A program made the position numbers and the translations under genes. From Cyanidium caldarium (Eukaryota; Rhodophyta; Bangiophyceae; Cyanidiales; Cyanidiaceae): a DNA stretch of 64,000 nt. Below, one piece after another: positions 20,849 through 29,331 of this stretch (its first letter is position 1; each line of letters opens with the position of its first letter). Location: contig JANCYW010000001.1 in the NCBI GenBank assembly GCA_026184775.1, forward strand, positions 124,001-188,000, written 5' to 3'. A model generated the notes under the pieces. It was not told where the DNA came from, ran no database searches, and saw only the letters and a list, made by a program, of their open reading frames with translations.

Positions 20849-22966
20849 ATGCTACCGGACTGCGTCACCGACGGCATGGCTTTCGTGACACTGTGTCCAA
20901 CACGAGCTAGTCGATCGCTTTGCAAAACACGACTTCCATCGACTGTCACGCGCCATTCTCGGCTGGGGCGCTGGAGACGGCCACGCCACCCGCGCCCCCT
21001 ACGCTGCACCGCTTCCGCCTCCTCTGCTCCGCAGTCTCAGCGCACTGCCTCTCTCGACGCACTCATCTACGACACGACGCTGCGAGACGGCACTCAAGGT
21101 GAGGGCGTGTCGCTCTCGTGTCAGGACAAGCTCAGTATTGCTCGGGAGCTCGATCAACGACTCGGCGTGGCGTACATCGAATGTGGCTGGCCGGGCTCCA
21201 ACCCCAAGGATGCCGAGTTCTTCATGCGTGCTCGCGCCGAACTGACGCCGCACCTGCGGCACGCGCAGCTGGTGGCGTTCGGAGCCACCCGCTACAAGAA
21301 CACCACTTGCGCGGCTGACAAGCAGGTGCAGGCGCTGCTGGAAGCGCACACCCCGGTGGTGACCATTGTGGGCAAGGCGTCCGAGTTTCACGTCACCCAA
21401 ATTTTAGGCACCACCCTGGACGAGAACCTGGCGATGATACGGGAGACGGTGGCGTTTCTGCGGGCGGCTGGTCGCCAAGTCATGCTGGACGCGGAGCACT
21501 TTTTTGATGGATACTTTCAAAATGCCGAGTACGCGCTGGAGTGTCTAGGTGTGGCTGCCGACGCTGGTGCCAGTGCAGTGGTACTGTGCGACACCAATGG
21601 CGGTTCGGTGCCTTGGGATGTGCAGCGCATCACCGAGCGGGTGCGCCAGTTTCTAGAGGAGCGTTATGCAAGCACGCTGTCTCTTCCGACGCCTCGCATC
21701 GGCATTCATTGCCACAACGACATGGAGATGGCGGTGGCCAACACCCTGGCGGCAGTGCGCGGTGGCGCCATCATCGTGCAGGGGTGCATCAACGGTTATG
21801 GTGAGCGCACTGGCAACGCCAGCCTCACCTCCGTCATTCCGGCGTTGCAGTTGCGCCTGGGACGGACGGTGTTACCGCCGCCGACGACCGAACGACTGGC
21901 GCAACTGACGGGCGTGTCGCGGTTTGTGGACGAGCTCGCCAATCGGCCGCATGTGCCCTGGCGCCCGTTTGTGGGCGAATGTGCCTTCGCTCACAAGGGC
22001 GGGCTCCACGTGGCCGCCTTTCTGAAACACCCCGTCAGCTATCAGTTTGTGGATCCAGCCGCCGTGGGCAATCGGCCGCGAGTGCTGGTCAGCGAGTTGA
22101 GTGGACGCGGTAACATTCTCACCAAGGTGCGGCAGATGGATGTCGGTTTCGACGAGAACGACCCGGTGTGGCGCAAGCGTCTGGCCCAGGTGCTAGAGCG
22201 GGTCAAGGCATTGGAGAACAAGGGATTCACCTTCGAGGCGGCCGACGCCAGCCTGGAGATGCTGGTCTGGCGCGCGTCGCCGAGCTATGTGCCGCCCTTC
22301 GAGCTGGTGGATTTCTCGGTGTTCATCGGCAACAAGCGGGTGCTATTTGTGAACCACGAGGGATGCTTTGTGACCGAGGACGGAGCATCGGCGACCGGCA
22401 GCGATATTTTGGCCCATATGAGTGCTTCTTCGAGCGCGCCCGCGATGCAGCGGGGCAATGGCACGAATGCATGGAGCAGTCTGAGCGGCGGCCCGCTGTT
22501 CGTCTCGCCGGCCAACTTGGCCGATGCGGCGGCGCAGAGTGCCCGCGATCTGACGGCCGACCCCGCAGTGGCGGTCTTTCGTAACGAGACACACACGCAG
22601 GCAGTGATCAAGATGGTGGTAGGATCGGCGAGACCGATCATGGAGGTGGCCGAGGGTAACGGACCGGTGGATGCGGTCAATCGGGCGTTGCGCAAAGCGC
22701 TCGCACCGCACTTTCTGGCGCTGGATGCGGTGACGCTGGACGACTACAAGGTGCGCATTCTGGACGCCGAGTCGGCTACTGCGGCCATCACCCGCGTGCT
22801 GGTGTCTTTCAGAGATAGCCGGTCGTCGCGCGTCTTCACCACAGTGTCATCGGATGCGAATATCATCGTCGCCTCTGTGAACGCCCTCGTGGATGGCCTG
22901 GAGTACGCAGTGCTTCGTGCCACCGATGCGGGCACTCGGCATCGACAGCACGAGGTGGAGACTTGA
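20849..22966 (+). CDS. cimA: (R)-citramalate synthase
   Basis: 705 residues. The TIM-barrel domain begins with IYDTTLRDGTQGEGVSLS, the DRDG metal/2-oxo-acid motif in the form typical of citramalate synthases, and continues with VLCDTNGGSVPW and GIHCHNDMEMAVAN (metal-binding His pair). ALxLxxVINGYGERTGNA-like sequence is present as VQGCINGYGERTGNASL. A LeuA-type regulatory domain lies in the last about 150 residues. The enzyme condenses pyruvate and acetyl-CoA to citramalate, opening the threonine-independent route to isoleucine. The N-terminal about 70 residues are Arg/Ser/Pro-rich and look like a transit peptide. The alternative start at 20876 is also plausible. Confidence 0.85.
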   Translation: MLPDCVTDGMAFVTLCPTRASRSLCKTRLPSTVTRHSRLGRWRRPRHPRPLRCTASASSAPQSQRTASLDALIYDTTLRDGTQGEGVSLSCQDKLSIARELDQRLGVAYIECGWPGSNPKDAEFFMRARAELTPHLRHAQLVAFGATRYKNTTCAADKQVQALLEAHTPVVTIVGKASEFHVTQILGTTLDENLAMIRETVAFLRAAGRQVMLDAEHFFDGYFQNAEYALECLGVAADAGASAVVLCDTNGGSVPWDVQRITERVRQFLEERYASTLSLPTPRIGIHCHNDMEMAVANTLAAVRGGAIIVQGCINGYGERTGNASLTSVIPALQLRLGRTVLPPPTTERLAQLTGVSRFVDELANRPHVPWRPFVGECAFAHKGGLHVAAFLKHPVSYQFVDPAAVGNRPRVLVSELSGRGNILTKVRQMDVGFDENDPVWRKRLAQVLERVKALENKGFTFEAADASLEMLVWRASPSYVPPFELVDFSVFIGNKRVLFVNHEGCFVTEDGASATGSDILAHMSASSSAPAMQRGNGTNAWSSLSGGPLFVSPANLADAAAQSARDLTADPAVAVFRNETHTQAVIKMVVGSARPIMEVAEGNGPVDAVNRALRKALAPHFLALDAVTLDDYKVRILDAESATAAITRVLVSFRDSRSSRVFTTVSSDANIIVASVNALVDGLEYAVLRATDAGTRHRQHEVET

Positions 22967-22996
22967 AGAAGCGCATTCACCACCCCCTCCGTTTTA

Positions 22997-24715
22997 TCAC
23001 GATGCAGAAGTCGTGTCATCGCCACGCGACTTGGATTGCCGGGACGCCTCGCTCGTATCGGTTGTGGTCGTCGACGTGCGCGACACGCTCTCGCTCGTCC
23101 TTACTCCTCTGGAACCGCGACTATCGCGCCGACGCTCTGTGGGCGGAAAGTACCTCCCCAACGCATCAAACCACGGCGTTTTCGGCCCGGTCAAATCCGC
23201 CAACAGCGTCTCATCATCCCTCCCACTATCATCCACCCCTGCTCCCCGCCCCACCGGTGGCATATGCGCGCTCTTTCCACCGGCCGCGGCCGCAATGGCC
23301 CGCGGCGACGACGCCACGCGCTGCGCCACCTCTTTCGCACCCGCTCCTGCCTCCAACCGGGTGCGCTCCATCTGCTGCGCCAGCGCTGCCGTCTCCGCAT
23401 CACCCGTGCCAGCGGTCCACTCGGGCGGGAACCAGTTCGGCCGGCGATTGGGCGTCTTCCCCAGCGGCGGCGGTGGCAGCGACGCATCCACCCTCGCTCC
23501 CTCCTCGCCTTCGGTGCTGTCGCTCTCATCCAGCGTGCCCTTCTTCATCTCCCGCTCCCGCGCCTCCAGCTGCCGGTAAAACACCCGCTCCAGCGACGGC
23601 TCCTCGCTCTGTAGCACCGCCCGGAGCGTCGCGGCGTCGCCCCAGCCCAGATCCACCAGCGACTGCAAGATGGACGGTTGCGGCTCGGTGACCGGATCCT
23701 GATACAGCGGCGCATCCGGCTGCAGCGCTTCGTCGCCGTCGGCGGCCACGCTGTCGTGTCGACTATCGGACGACGCGTGCGACACCTCGTCGCCGTCCTC
23801 TTTTCCGATAAACCACGGGTGTGCCTTGATGCCCTCGACGGTGATGCGCCGTTTCGGATCCACCGTCAGCATGCAGTGGATCAGCGAGCGCAGCTGTTGT
23901 GGCAGGAAACTCGGCAGGTGATACAAGCCGCAGCGCACCTTTTGCAGCAGTCGCTGCAGGTTGTCGTCATCGAACGGCAGCTTGCCGGTCACCAGCGCGT
24001 ACAGAATCACCCCGCAGCTCCACACGTCGCTCTCGAACCCGCTGTACATCTCACCGCTGATAATCTCCGGCGCCGCATAGTGCGGCGAACCACAGCTGGT
24101 CTCCAGCATGCTGCCCGGCGGGAGCATACTGGCCATGCCAAAGTCGGCGATCTTGATGCGATGATGCTTGTCCAGCAGCAGATTCTCCGGCTTCAAGTCG
24201 CGGTGCACGATGTAACGCTTGTGACAGTAGTCCACACCGGCGATGATCTGCCGGAAGAACCGCCGCGCCTCATCCGGCTCCAAACTGCCCCGATTCACCA
24301 GATAATCGAACAGCTCGCCGCCGTCCGCATACTCCACCACCAGAAACAGGTGCGTGTTGGTTTCGAATACCTCGATGAGGCGCAACACGTTCGGGTGGTC
24401 GCACAGCTTCATCACCGCAATCTCTCGTTGCATCTTCTTCTTCAGCGTGGCCTTGTTCTCCAGAAACGCCTTGCGCACCACCTTGATGGCCACCGGCTGC
24501 CCGGTCTCGGTGTGCATGCCCAGCTTCACCTTGCCGGTCGATCCGGTGCCCAGCGTCCGCCCCAGGCTGTACGGACCGATGAGCGGCCCGATGCTGGCGC
24601 CGGCGTGCACCCGCGGCGGCACCGCCCTACCCGACGCGACAGGCGACGCCTCCGGCGACGGCGACCTGCCGTCCTTGTCGATGTATAACGACTGTTCCGC
24701 CGAGGAGTACGACAT
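22997..24715 (-). CDS. CAMK-like (SNF1/BRSK/KIN family) Ser/Thr kinase
   Basis: 572 residues. The kinase domain runs from about 48 to 305: glycine loop GTGSTGKVKL, K78, HRDLKPEN at 171-178, DFGMAS from 191, activation-loop T207 in ETSCGSPHYAAPE, the LKB1-type phosphorylation site of AMPK-related kinases. A UBA-like helix bundle (SLVDLGWGDAATLRAVL) follows at about 345-385, as in BRSK/SIK kinases, then a Ser/Thr-rich tail. Probable roles are energy or polarity signalling. The frame stays open far upstream, but that part is the mirror of the next gene; the ATG at 24715 is used. It shares a 159-bp divergent promoter with the exosome gene. Confidence 0.9.
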   Translation of the reverse strand: MSYSSAEQSLYIDKDGRSPSPEASPVASGRAVPPRVHAGASIGPLIGPYSLGRTLGTGSTGKVKLGMHTETGQPVAIKVVRKAFLENKATLKKKMQREIAVMKLCDHPNVLRLIEVFETNTHLFLVVEYADGGELFDYLVNRGSLEPDEARRFFRQIIAGVDYCHKRYIVHRDLKPENLLLDKHHRIKIADFGMASMLPPGSMLETSCGSPHYAAPEIISGEMYSGFESDVWSCGVILYALVTGKLPFDDDNLQRLLQKVRCGLYHLPSFLPQQLRSLIHCMLTVDPKRRITVEGIKAHPWFIGKEDGDEVSHASSDSRHDSVAADGDEALQPDAPLYQDPVTEPQPSILQSLVDLGWGDAATLRAVLQSEEPSLERVFYRQLEAREREMKKGTLDESDSTEGEEGARVDASLPPPPLGKTPNRRPNWFPPEWTAGTGDAETAALAQQMERTRLEAGAGAKEVAQRVASSPRAIAAAAGGKSAHMPPVGRGAGVDDSGRDDETLLADLTGPKTPWFDALGRYFPPTERRRDSRGSRGVRTSESVSRTSTTTTDTSEASRQSKSRGDDTTSAS

Positions 24716-24874
24716 GGCTGCCACGGAACCCGTCGACGCGGTGAGCAAGCGGGTGCACCGTGTCCGAGCGCGAACCGCCGCAGAACGCAGCGCGCGGTCA
24801 AATCTCGTCTGCGGGCCAGCGCGCGCGGTCGTTGGGGCCAATGCCCGGGCGATGGGTGTCGGTCGGCGGGTTGC

Positions 24875-25669
24875 ATGCGGCCGGTGTTTCTGCAAGTGGG
24901 GATACTGGATAGGGCCAGTGGAAGTGCTTATTATGAGGCGGGCAATACCAAATTGGTGGCAGCGGTGTGCGGACCGCACGCGGTGACGCAGCGCGAGGGT
25001 GACTGGGAGCGGGCGCTGTTGGAGGTGTCGTTCCGACGGGCCGGCTGGAGCAGCCATGGAATCGGAGAGGAGGGGAGGGTTTCCAAACGAGATCCGGGAC
25101 ACTATGGAGAGATAGCTGACGCGGCGCAGTTTGAACAGGATGGAGTGTTGGGATCTGGTGATTCCACGACCCACAACGATATGGAGCGCGAGGCGGGGCT
25201 GTTCCTGTCGCGAGCGCTGGAGAGCGTACTGTTGTTGCGCCAGTATCCTGGCGCGCAGATCGACGTGTCGGTGCTGGTGCTGGAGGAAGACGGCAGTACG
25301 ACGTCGGCTGCGGTGACGGTGGCGGCGCTGGCGTGTGCGGATGCCGGGCTGGATATGGTGGATCTGTTGGTGGGCAGCACGGTGGCGTTGCGAAGAGACG
25401 AGAGCGGCGGGCGGCAAGCGTCGACGGAGCCGGACATGGAAGGAGAAAGGCAAGCGGTGGACGGTTTGTTGGTGTTGGCATGGCAGCCGAGCCTGTGCCG
25501 TATCGCCAACCTGCGATGGCAGGGCGGTGTGGAGGATGCCAGAGAGGAGGACGGTTCGAGCGGCGTTGCTGCGGCCGAGGCTTTCAGCACGGCGTTGGAG
25601 GCGGCGATTTCTGCGGGCGCTGCGATGTACCAGGCGGTGCGCCTGAGCTTGGAGGAGGCCGCACAATGA
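24875..25669 (+). CDS. exosome RNase PH-type subunit (MTR3-like)
   Basis: 264 residues with the RNase PH fold. The N-terminus RPVFLQVGILDRASGSAYYE matches the start of MTR3/EXOSC6-type subunits (GSAYxExGNTK...GP). Later EREAGLFLSRALESVLLLRQYPGAQIDVSVLVLE fits the conserved ring-subunit core. The ring of six such subunits is catalytically inert in eukaryotes and channels RNA into the nuclease subunits. RRP41 or RRP46 are the alternatives; the distinction needs a phylogeny. An unusual acidic insertion lies around residue 60-100. Starts at the first ATG after the divergent promoter. Confidence 0.8.
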   Translation: MRPVFLQVGILDRASGSAYYEAGNTKLVAAVCGPHAVTQREGDWERALLEVSFRRAGWSSHGIGEEGRVSKRDPGHYGEIADAAQFEQDGVLGSGDSTTHNDMEREAGLFLSRALESVLLLRQYPGAQIDVSVLVLEEDGSTTSAAVTVAALACADAGLDMVDLLVGSTVALRRDESGGRQASTEPDMEGERQAVDGLLVLAWQPSLCRIANLRWQGGVEDAREEDGSSGVAAAEAFSTALEAAISAGAAMYQAVRLSLEEAAQ

Positions 25670-25720
25670 ATCGATAGGAAGAATAGAGAAGAGGAGCCTG
25701 TGCATTTACAGAAGCAGCTC

Positions 25721-27103
25721 CTATTTCCCTCGCCACTGGTACACGCTGCCGTCATCGCGGGCAGACGCGAGCAACGTCGACGTGGGCGCGCACCACGACA
25801 GACCGGTTATGAATGCATGTGCGGGGGCAGTCAGTTCTCCCCAGGGCTCGTCGAGGGCGCGACGCGTGGTGTACAGCTGCACCTGGCCGGCCGTTGCGGT
25901 CTCGGTGCGGTGCGCAATCGCCACGCAGAATCCCGAATGGTGAAAGGAAAAAGCGCCGGTCGCCTGGTCGTATTGCCTCAGGCACTCCACCCGGCGCAAA
26001 TCGTAAAGGCGCACCGAGCCGTCGTCACCGGACACGCCCATACTGTAGCCATTGTTGGCAAACTGGACGTACACCGGGTGCCCGGCGACAGTGTCCGCTA
26101 AGTGGCGTGCCGGCTCGGGCATGCGCACATCCCACAGCAGCAGCTCAGGCCCGTGGCCTGCCGTGGCCCACAACAATCCATCCGGATGTTGTGCGAGCGT
26201 GGAAAACCCGAATGAACCGGGTGCGGCAGACGTCTCGCGGTATGTCGCGGCCACCTGTTGCTGCGGCAGATCAATCAGTGCCCAGTGCGCTCCTTGTGCT
26301 ATCCCTCGAAAGCGTGTGGAGCTGACACCGCACACTCGCCCGCTCTCATGCACGCTCAGGCGATGCGCATCGAGCGATGCCTTTGTGGCTGTGCCAGGGT
26401 CTTCTAAATCCGGCAGGAGACAAGTTTTCGCTGAAGCGTGTGGTTGTTGCGGCGATCCTGCTCGCACTGCCAGGGCACCATCGGCGGTCAACAATAACAA
26501 CCGCTCAGCGGCTGGTGCACCCGAACCTTCACTGCTCGACTGTGGCATCCACGCCGCCGAGGCCACTGCATCCATACGCATGAGCGCATTCCGCCGGCAA
26601 ACGCCCACAAGCGAGTGCACCCGACACACCTGATCGCGGTCTATCGTCGCCAGCAACGCGTCCCGATGCGGATGCATCACCAGAGCGGCTATCGGTGCAG
26701 CAAAACGCACCGCGACCTGTGGCTCCCGCCATGACCGTTTCTGCAGTTCCTGCACCGTGACGCCCTCTCGCTGCGCAGCCTGCTTACGTCCATTCATACC
26801 CACGCCCTGCCGCTCCACCAAGAATGACGCCAACTCACCCGGTAACACTTCCCGCCGCTGCTGCTTCCACGCGCGCCCACCCTCCCCGCTCTCCTCGCGC
26901 TCTTGCAACAGTCGCTGGATCACCCGCACTGCCGCCTCGTTACGCAACAGCGCTGCCGCCAGCTCCTCTCGCGCCGCCTGCAACTCCGCCCGCCACTGCG
27001 CGCGCTCCCGCACCAGCCCGTCCACCGCCTCCTGCAGCTGTCGCAACGCCCCGGCGACCTGCTGCGTCGAGCACTCGCCAACCTCTCTAGTCGTCTCTTC
27101 CAT
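25721..27103 (-). CDS. PRP19: PRP19-like spliceosome protein without U-box
   Basis: 460 residues. The protein begins directly with the PRP19 tetramerising coiled coil: residues about 16-75, ending in AALLRNEAAVRVIQRLL, which matches the PRP19 stretch ALYQHDAACRVIARL. The rest is a WD40 propeller whose last blades (LLLWDVR, GDDGSVRLYDLRRVECLRQY, SARDDGSVYQW) match PRP19. PRP19 normally starts with a roughly 60-residue U-box that gives E3 ubiquitin-ligase activity; no U-box is found in any frame upstream. The protein could serve only as scaffold of the NineTeen complex. This fits a lineage with few introns and a reduced spliceosome. Confidence 0.82.
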   Translation of the reverse strand: MEETTREVGECSTQQVAGALRQLQEAVDGLVRERAQWRAELQAAREELAAALLRNEAAVRVIQRLLQEREESGEGGRAWKQQRREVLPGELASFLVERQGVGMNGRKQAAQREGVTVQELQKRSWREPQVAVRFAAPIAALVMHPHRDALLATIDRDQVCRVHSLVGVCRRNALMRMDAVASAAWMPQSSSEGSGAPAAERLLLLTADGALAVRAGSPQQPHASAKTCLLPDLEDPGTATKASLDAHRLSVHESGRVCGVSSTRFRGIAQGAHWALIDLPQQQVAATYRETSAAPGSFGFSTLAQHPDGLLWATAGHGPELLLWDVRMPEPARHLADTVAGHPVYVQFANNGYSMGVSGDDGSVRLYDLRRVECLRQYDQATGAFSFHHSGFCVAIAHRTETATAGQVQLYTTRRALDEPWGELTAPAHAFITGLSWCAPTSTLLASARDDGSVYQWRGK

Positions 27104-27393
27104 ACCGTCAGCAGACTATCTGTCATGAAGTCGGATCGATACCCTCATCGGAGTCGGGCTTGCTCCCCACTTACCCTCTCTTCCTCTCTACCGATAGCGA
27201 GACAGCGCCCGCACAGACCGTCGCGCAGGGAGACGGGCGCGGACACGCATCTCCGATACGCCGACGAGGAGTCGACGCGGGTGCGACACCCGCACCGAGG
27301 AGACGCCAGGACAAAGTGACGCTCCTCACCAGAAGCGTGTCGAGAGGCAGACACCCACTGTCTCGTAGTGGCGGCAATGTGGTCCTGAGTGTT

Positions 27394-29307
27394 ATGGGCG
27401 CAGCGTTGACCGAGACAGGTGAACGTGGCATGTCGACCCCTACCGCCGCGGTTCTCTTGAAAGACGCATCGACGGACGAGTGCAGGTTCGTCGGCGGGGA
27501 AGATGGTTGTCGAAAGCGTCCCAAGGCGGTGGAGTCTTCCTGGGAGAGGGAAAGTACCGTCGAAATCGATATGTCGGTGGAATCCGAGTGTTGGGCGTCG
27601 CCCGTAGTGCGTCCGACGCTGGACGAGCTGCAGCGGTTTCCGGAGTACGTACAAGAGCACCTGGCGGAGTGGGAACCGTACGGTCTGGTGGTGGTGCAGC
27701 TGCCCGATCAGCTCGATATGAATGCGTTGCTGGAGTTGCCGGAGGTGGCGGAAAGGGTGATGCAGCAGACGCGGGCGCGTCCGCGAGTGCAGCGCTTTCC
27801 GCAGTTTCGCAGCCGGCGCGACGACCGCGGTGGCAGCTGGTCAAGCAAACGGTCGCGCCTGTTCGACGCGCCAGCGTTTGCGGAAAGCGGCCATGACTGC
27901 ACGCTCGCACAGCATCGCGAGCACGCGCAAACCGAAGCCGCCCGCATCACCACGCGGCTTCTGGGCGACGGCGACCGTTCGCCCGAGGGGCGGGTTGAGG
28001 AGCTGGAACGGCACTTTTGGCAGATGCTCCAGTGCCGCATGCCCTTGTGCATCTACCAGGCGCTGTATGTTATCGATGTGCCGCATTGGAGCGGCTTTCG
28101 TCGACACCTGGATCGGGTGCCGTGGGCGCCGCGGCACGCCAACCGCAGCGGCGACATCGGCGCCGGTCGGCCGCGGCTCTTGTCGCTGTTGCGTTTCGTG
28201 CACGACTCGTGCGGTATCAGCAGTCCGATGGGTTATTTCGGGAGTGCGTTTTCCCGCTTCGGGATGCACGTCGAGGACGCCTACCTCTTCTCCCTCTCGT
28301 TTCATCACGGCGGCGCCGCCAAAGTGTGGTACAGCGTGCCGCCCGCCTGTGCGGCAATGCTGGAGGCGGCTGTGGGCGAGTGGCTCTCCGCCCATCCCGA
28401 CGCCGCGATGCACAGCGCTGACGCCACCAGCACCGTCGCCGCACTGACCTCCAAAACCCTCCTGGTGCCGCCGCGATGGCTGCGGGCGCGCGGCATCCCG
28501 GTGTACCGCGCGGTGCACACCGCGCACCAGCTGGTGCTCACCCTGCCGCAAGCGTACCACTACGGTTTCAATTGTGGCTGGAATGTGGCCGAATCGGTCA
28601 ACTGGGCGGTGCCGTCGTGGTTGCCGCACGGCGAGCGCGCGCGAGAACGCGAACGCGCCCTCGGCCGTCCGGGCACGGTGTGCATCGAGCGGTTGGTGTT
28701 GTGGGAGGCGCTCTGGCGCGCCAGCTGCCGCCGTCGCCGTCGACGGGTGGACGGGAGCAGTGCGCGCCCGCTGCACGCCCATCTGTTGGCCGTCGGGGAG
28801 CGCGAGCGTCGTTTCCGACAGCGCTGCGTAGAGTCGTTTGCCGCCGCGCCCGATACCGAAAGATTGCATGCGGAGTGCTTTTACGGCACCGACGCGGCGA
28901 CGCGAGCCGCTCAACGATTGATCGAGCTGTGGCGGTGTGCACGCGCGGCCCGTCCCCGCGGCTGGAGCCATGGCGCTCGCACGACCGCTTGGCGCGCGCT
29001 GATCACCGCCCTCCGCGACACCTGGCCGCAACAACCGCTATGGTGTACCCGCTGCCGGGCCGTCTGCGGCGTGAGCCTGTTGGTGTGTCTGGAATGTGTG
29101 CGATGGCACAACGGGACGCTGACGGGAGTGTTGTGCCCGGCCGACCTGGATACCGCGCAAGATGTCGCCGACAAGCGGGTGCATTTGCGCAACGCGCATT
29201 CGGGCTCGGCGCAACAGGCTCCCCACTCGCCGCTGCCGGTGCTGGTGGTGAGCATCGTGCCCCATGAGACCGAATTGCACACCCTGGCGGACACCCTCCT
29301 CCACTAA
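27394..29307 (+). CDS. compact JmjN-JmjC-C5HC2 histone demethylase (KDM5-like)
   Basis: 637 residues. A JmjN motif (RPTLDELQRFPEYVQ) near residue 65 is followed by a JmjC domain with iron ligands H292 and E294 (HVED) and H389 (YHYGFNCGWNVAESVNW); the 2-oxoglutarate Lys lies in AAKVWYS. Near the C-terminus a Cys-rich stretch (CTRCRAVCGVSLLVCLEC) fits the C5HC2 finger of the JARID1/KDM5 group. No PHD or ARID domains are seen, making it shorter than animal KDM5. KDM5 enzymes remove methyl groups from H3K4. The frame is open from 27160 but the first ATG is at 27394. Confidence 0.85.
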   Translation: MGAALTETGERGMSTPTAAVLLKDASTDECRFVGGEDGCRKRPKAVESSWERESTVEIDMSVESECWASPVVRPTLDELQRFPEYVQEHLAEWEPYGLVVVQLPDQLDMNALLELPEVAERVMQQTRARPRVQRFPQFRSRRDDRGGSWSSKRSRLFDAPAFAESGHDCTLAQHREHAQTEAARITTRLLGDGDRSPEGRVEELERHFWQMLQCRMPLCIYQALYVIDVPHWSGFRRHLDRVPWAPRHANRSGDIGAGRPRLLSLLRFVHDSCGISSPMGYFGSAFSRFGMHVEDAYLFSLSFHHGGAAKVWYSVPPACAAMLEAAVGEWLSAHPDAAMHSADATSTVAALTSKTLLVPPRWLRARGIPVYRAVHTAHQLVLTLPQAYHYGFNCGWNVAESVNWAVPSWLPHGERARERERALGRPGTVCIERLVLWEALWRASCRRRRRRVDGSSARPLHAHLLAVGERERRFRQRCVESFAAAPDTERLHAECFYGTDAATRAAQRLIELWRCARAARPRGWSHGARTTAWRALITALRDTWPQQPLWCTRCRAVCGVSLLVCLECVRWHNGTLTGVLCPADLDTAQDVADKRVHLRNAHSGSAQQAPHSPLPVLVVSIVPHETELHTLADTLLH

Positions 29308-29331
29308 AACTCTGTCTCTGTACACGGCGCA

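Noticed and set aside
24716-25705. N-terminal extension of the CAMK-like kinase frame
   Set aside because: Antisense to the exosome gene and without family sequence; the kinase starts at the ATG at 24715.
27145-27660. search for a U-box upstream of PRP19 (minus strand)
   Set aside because: The ORF there has no U-box pattern and is antisense to the demethylase N-terminus.
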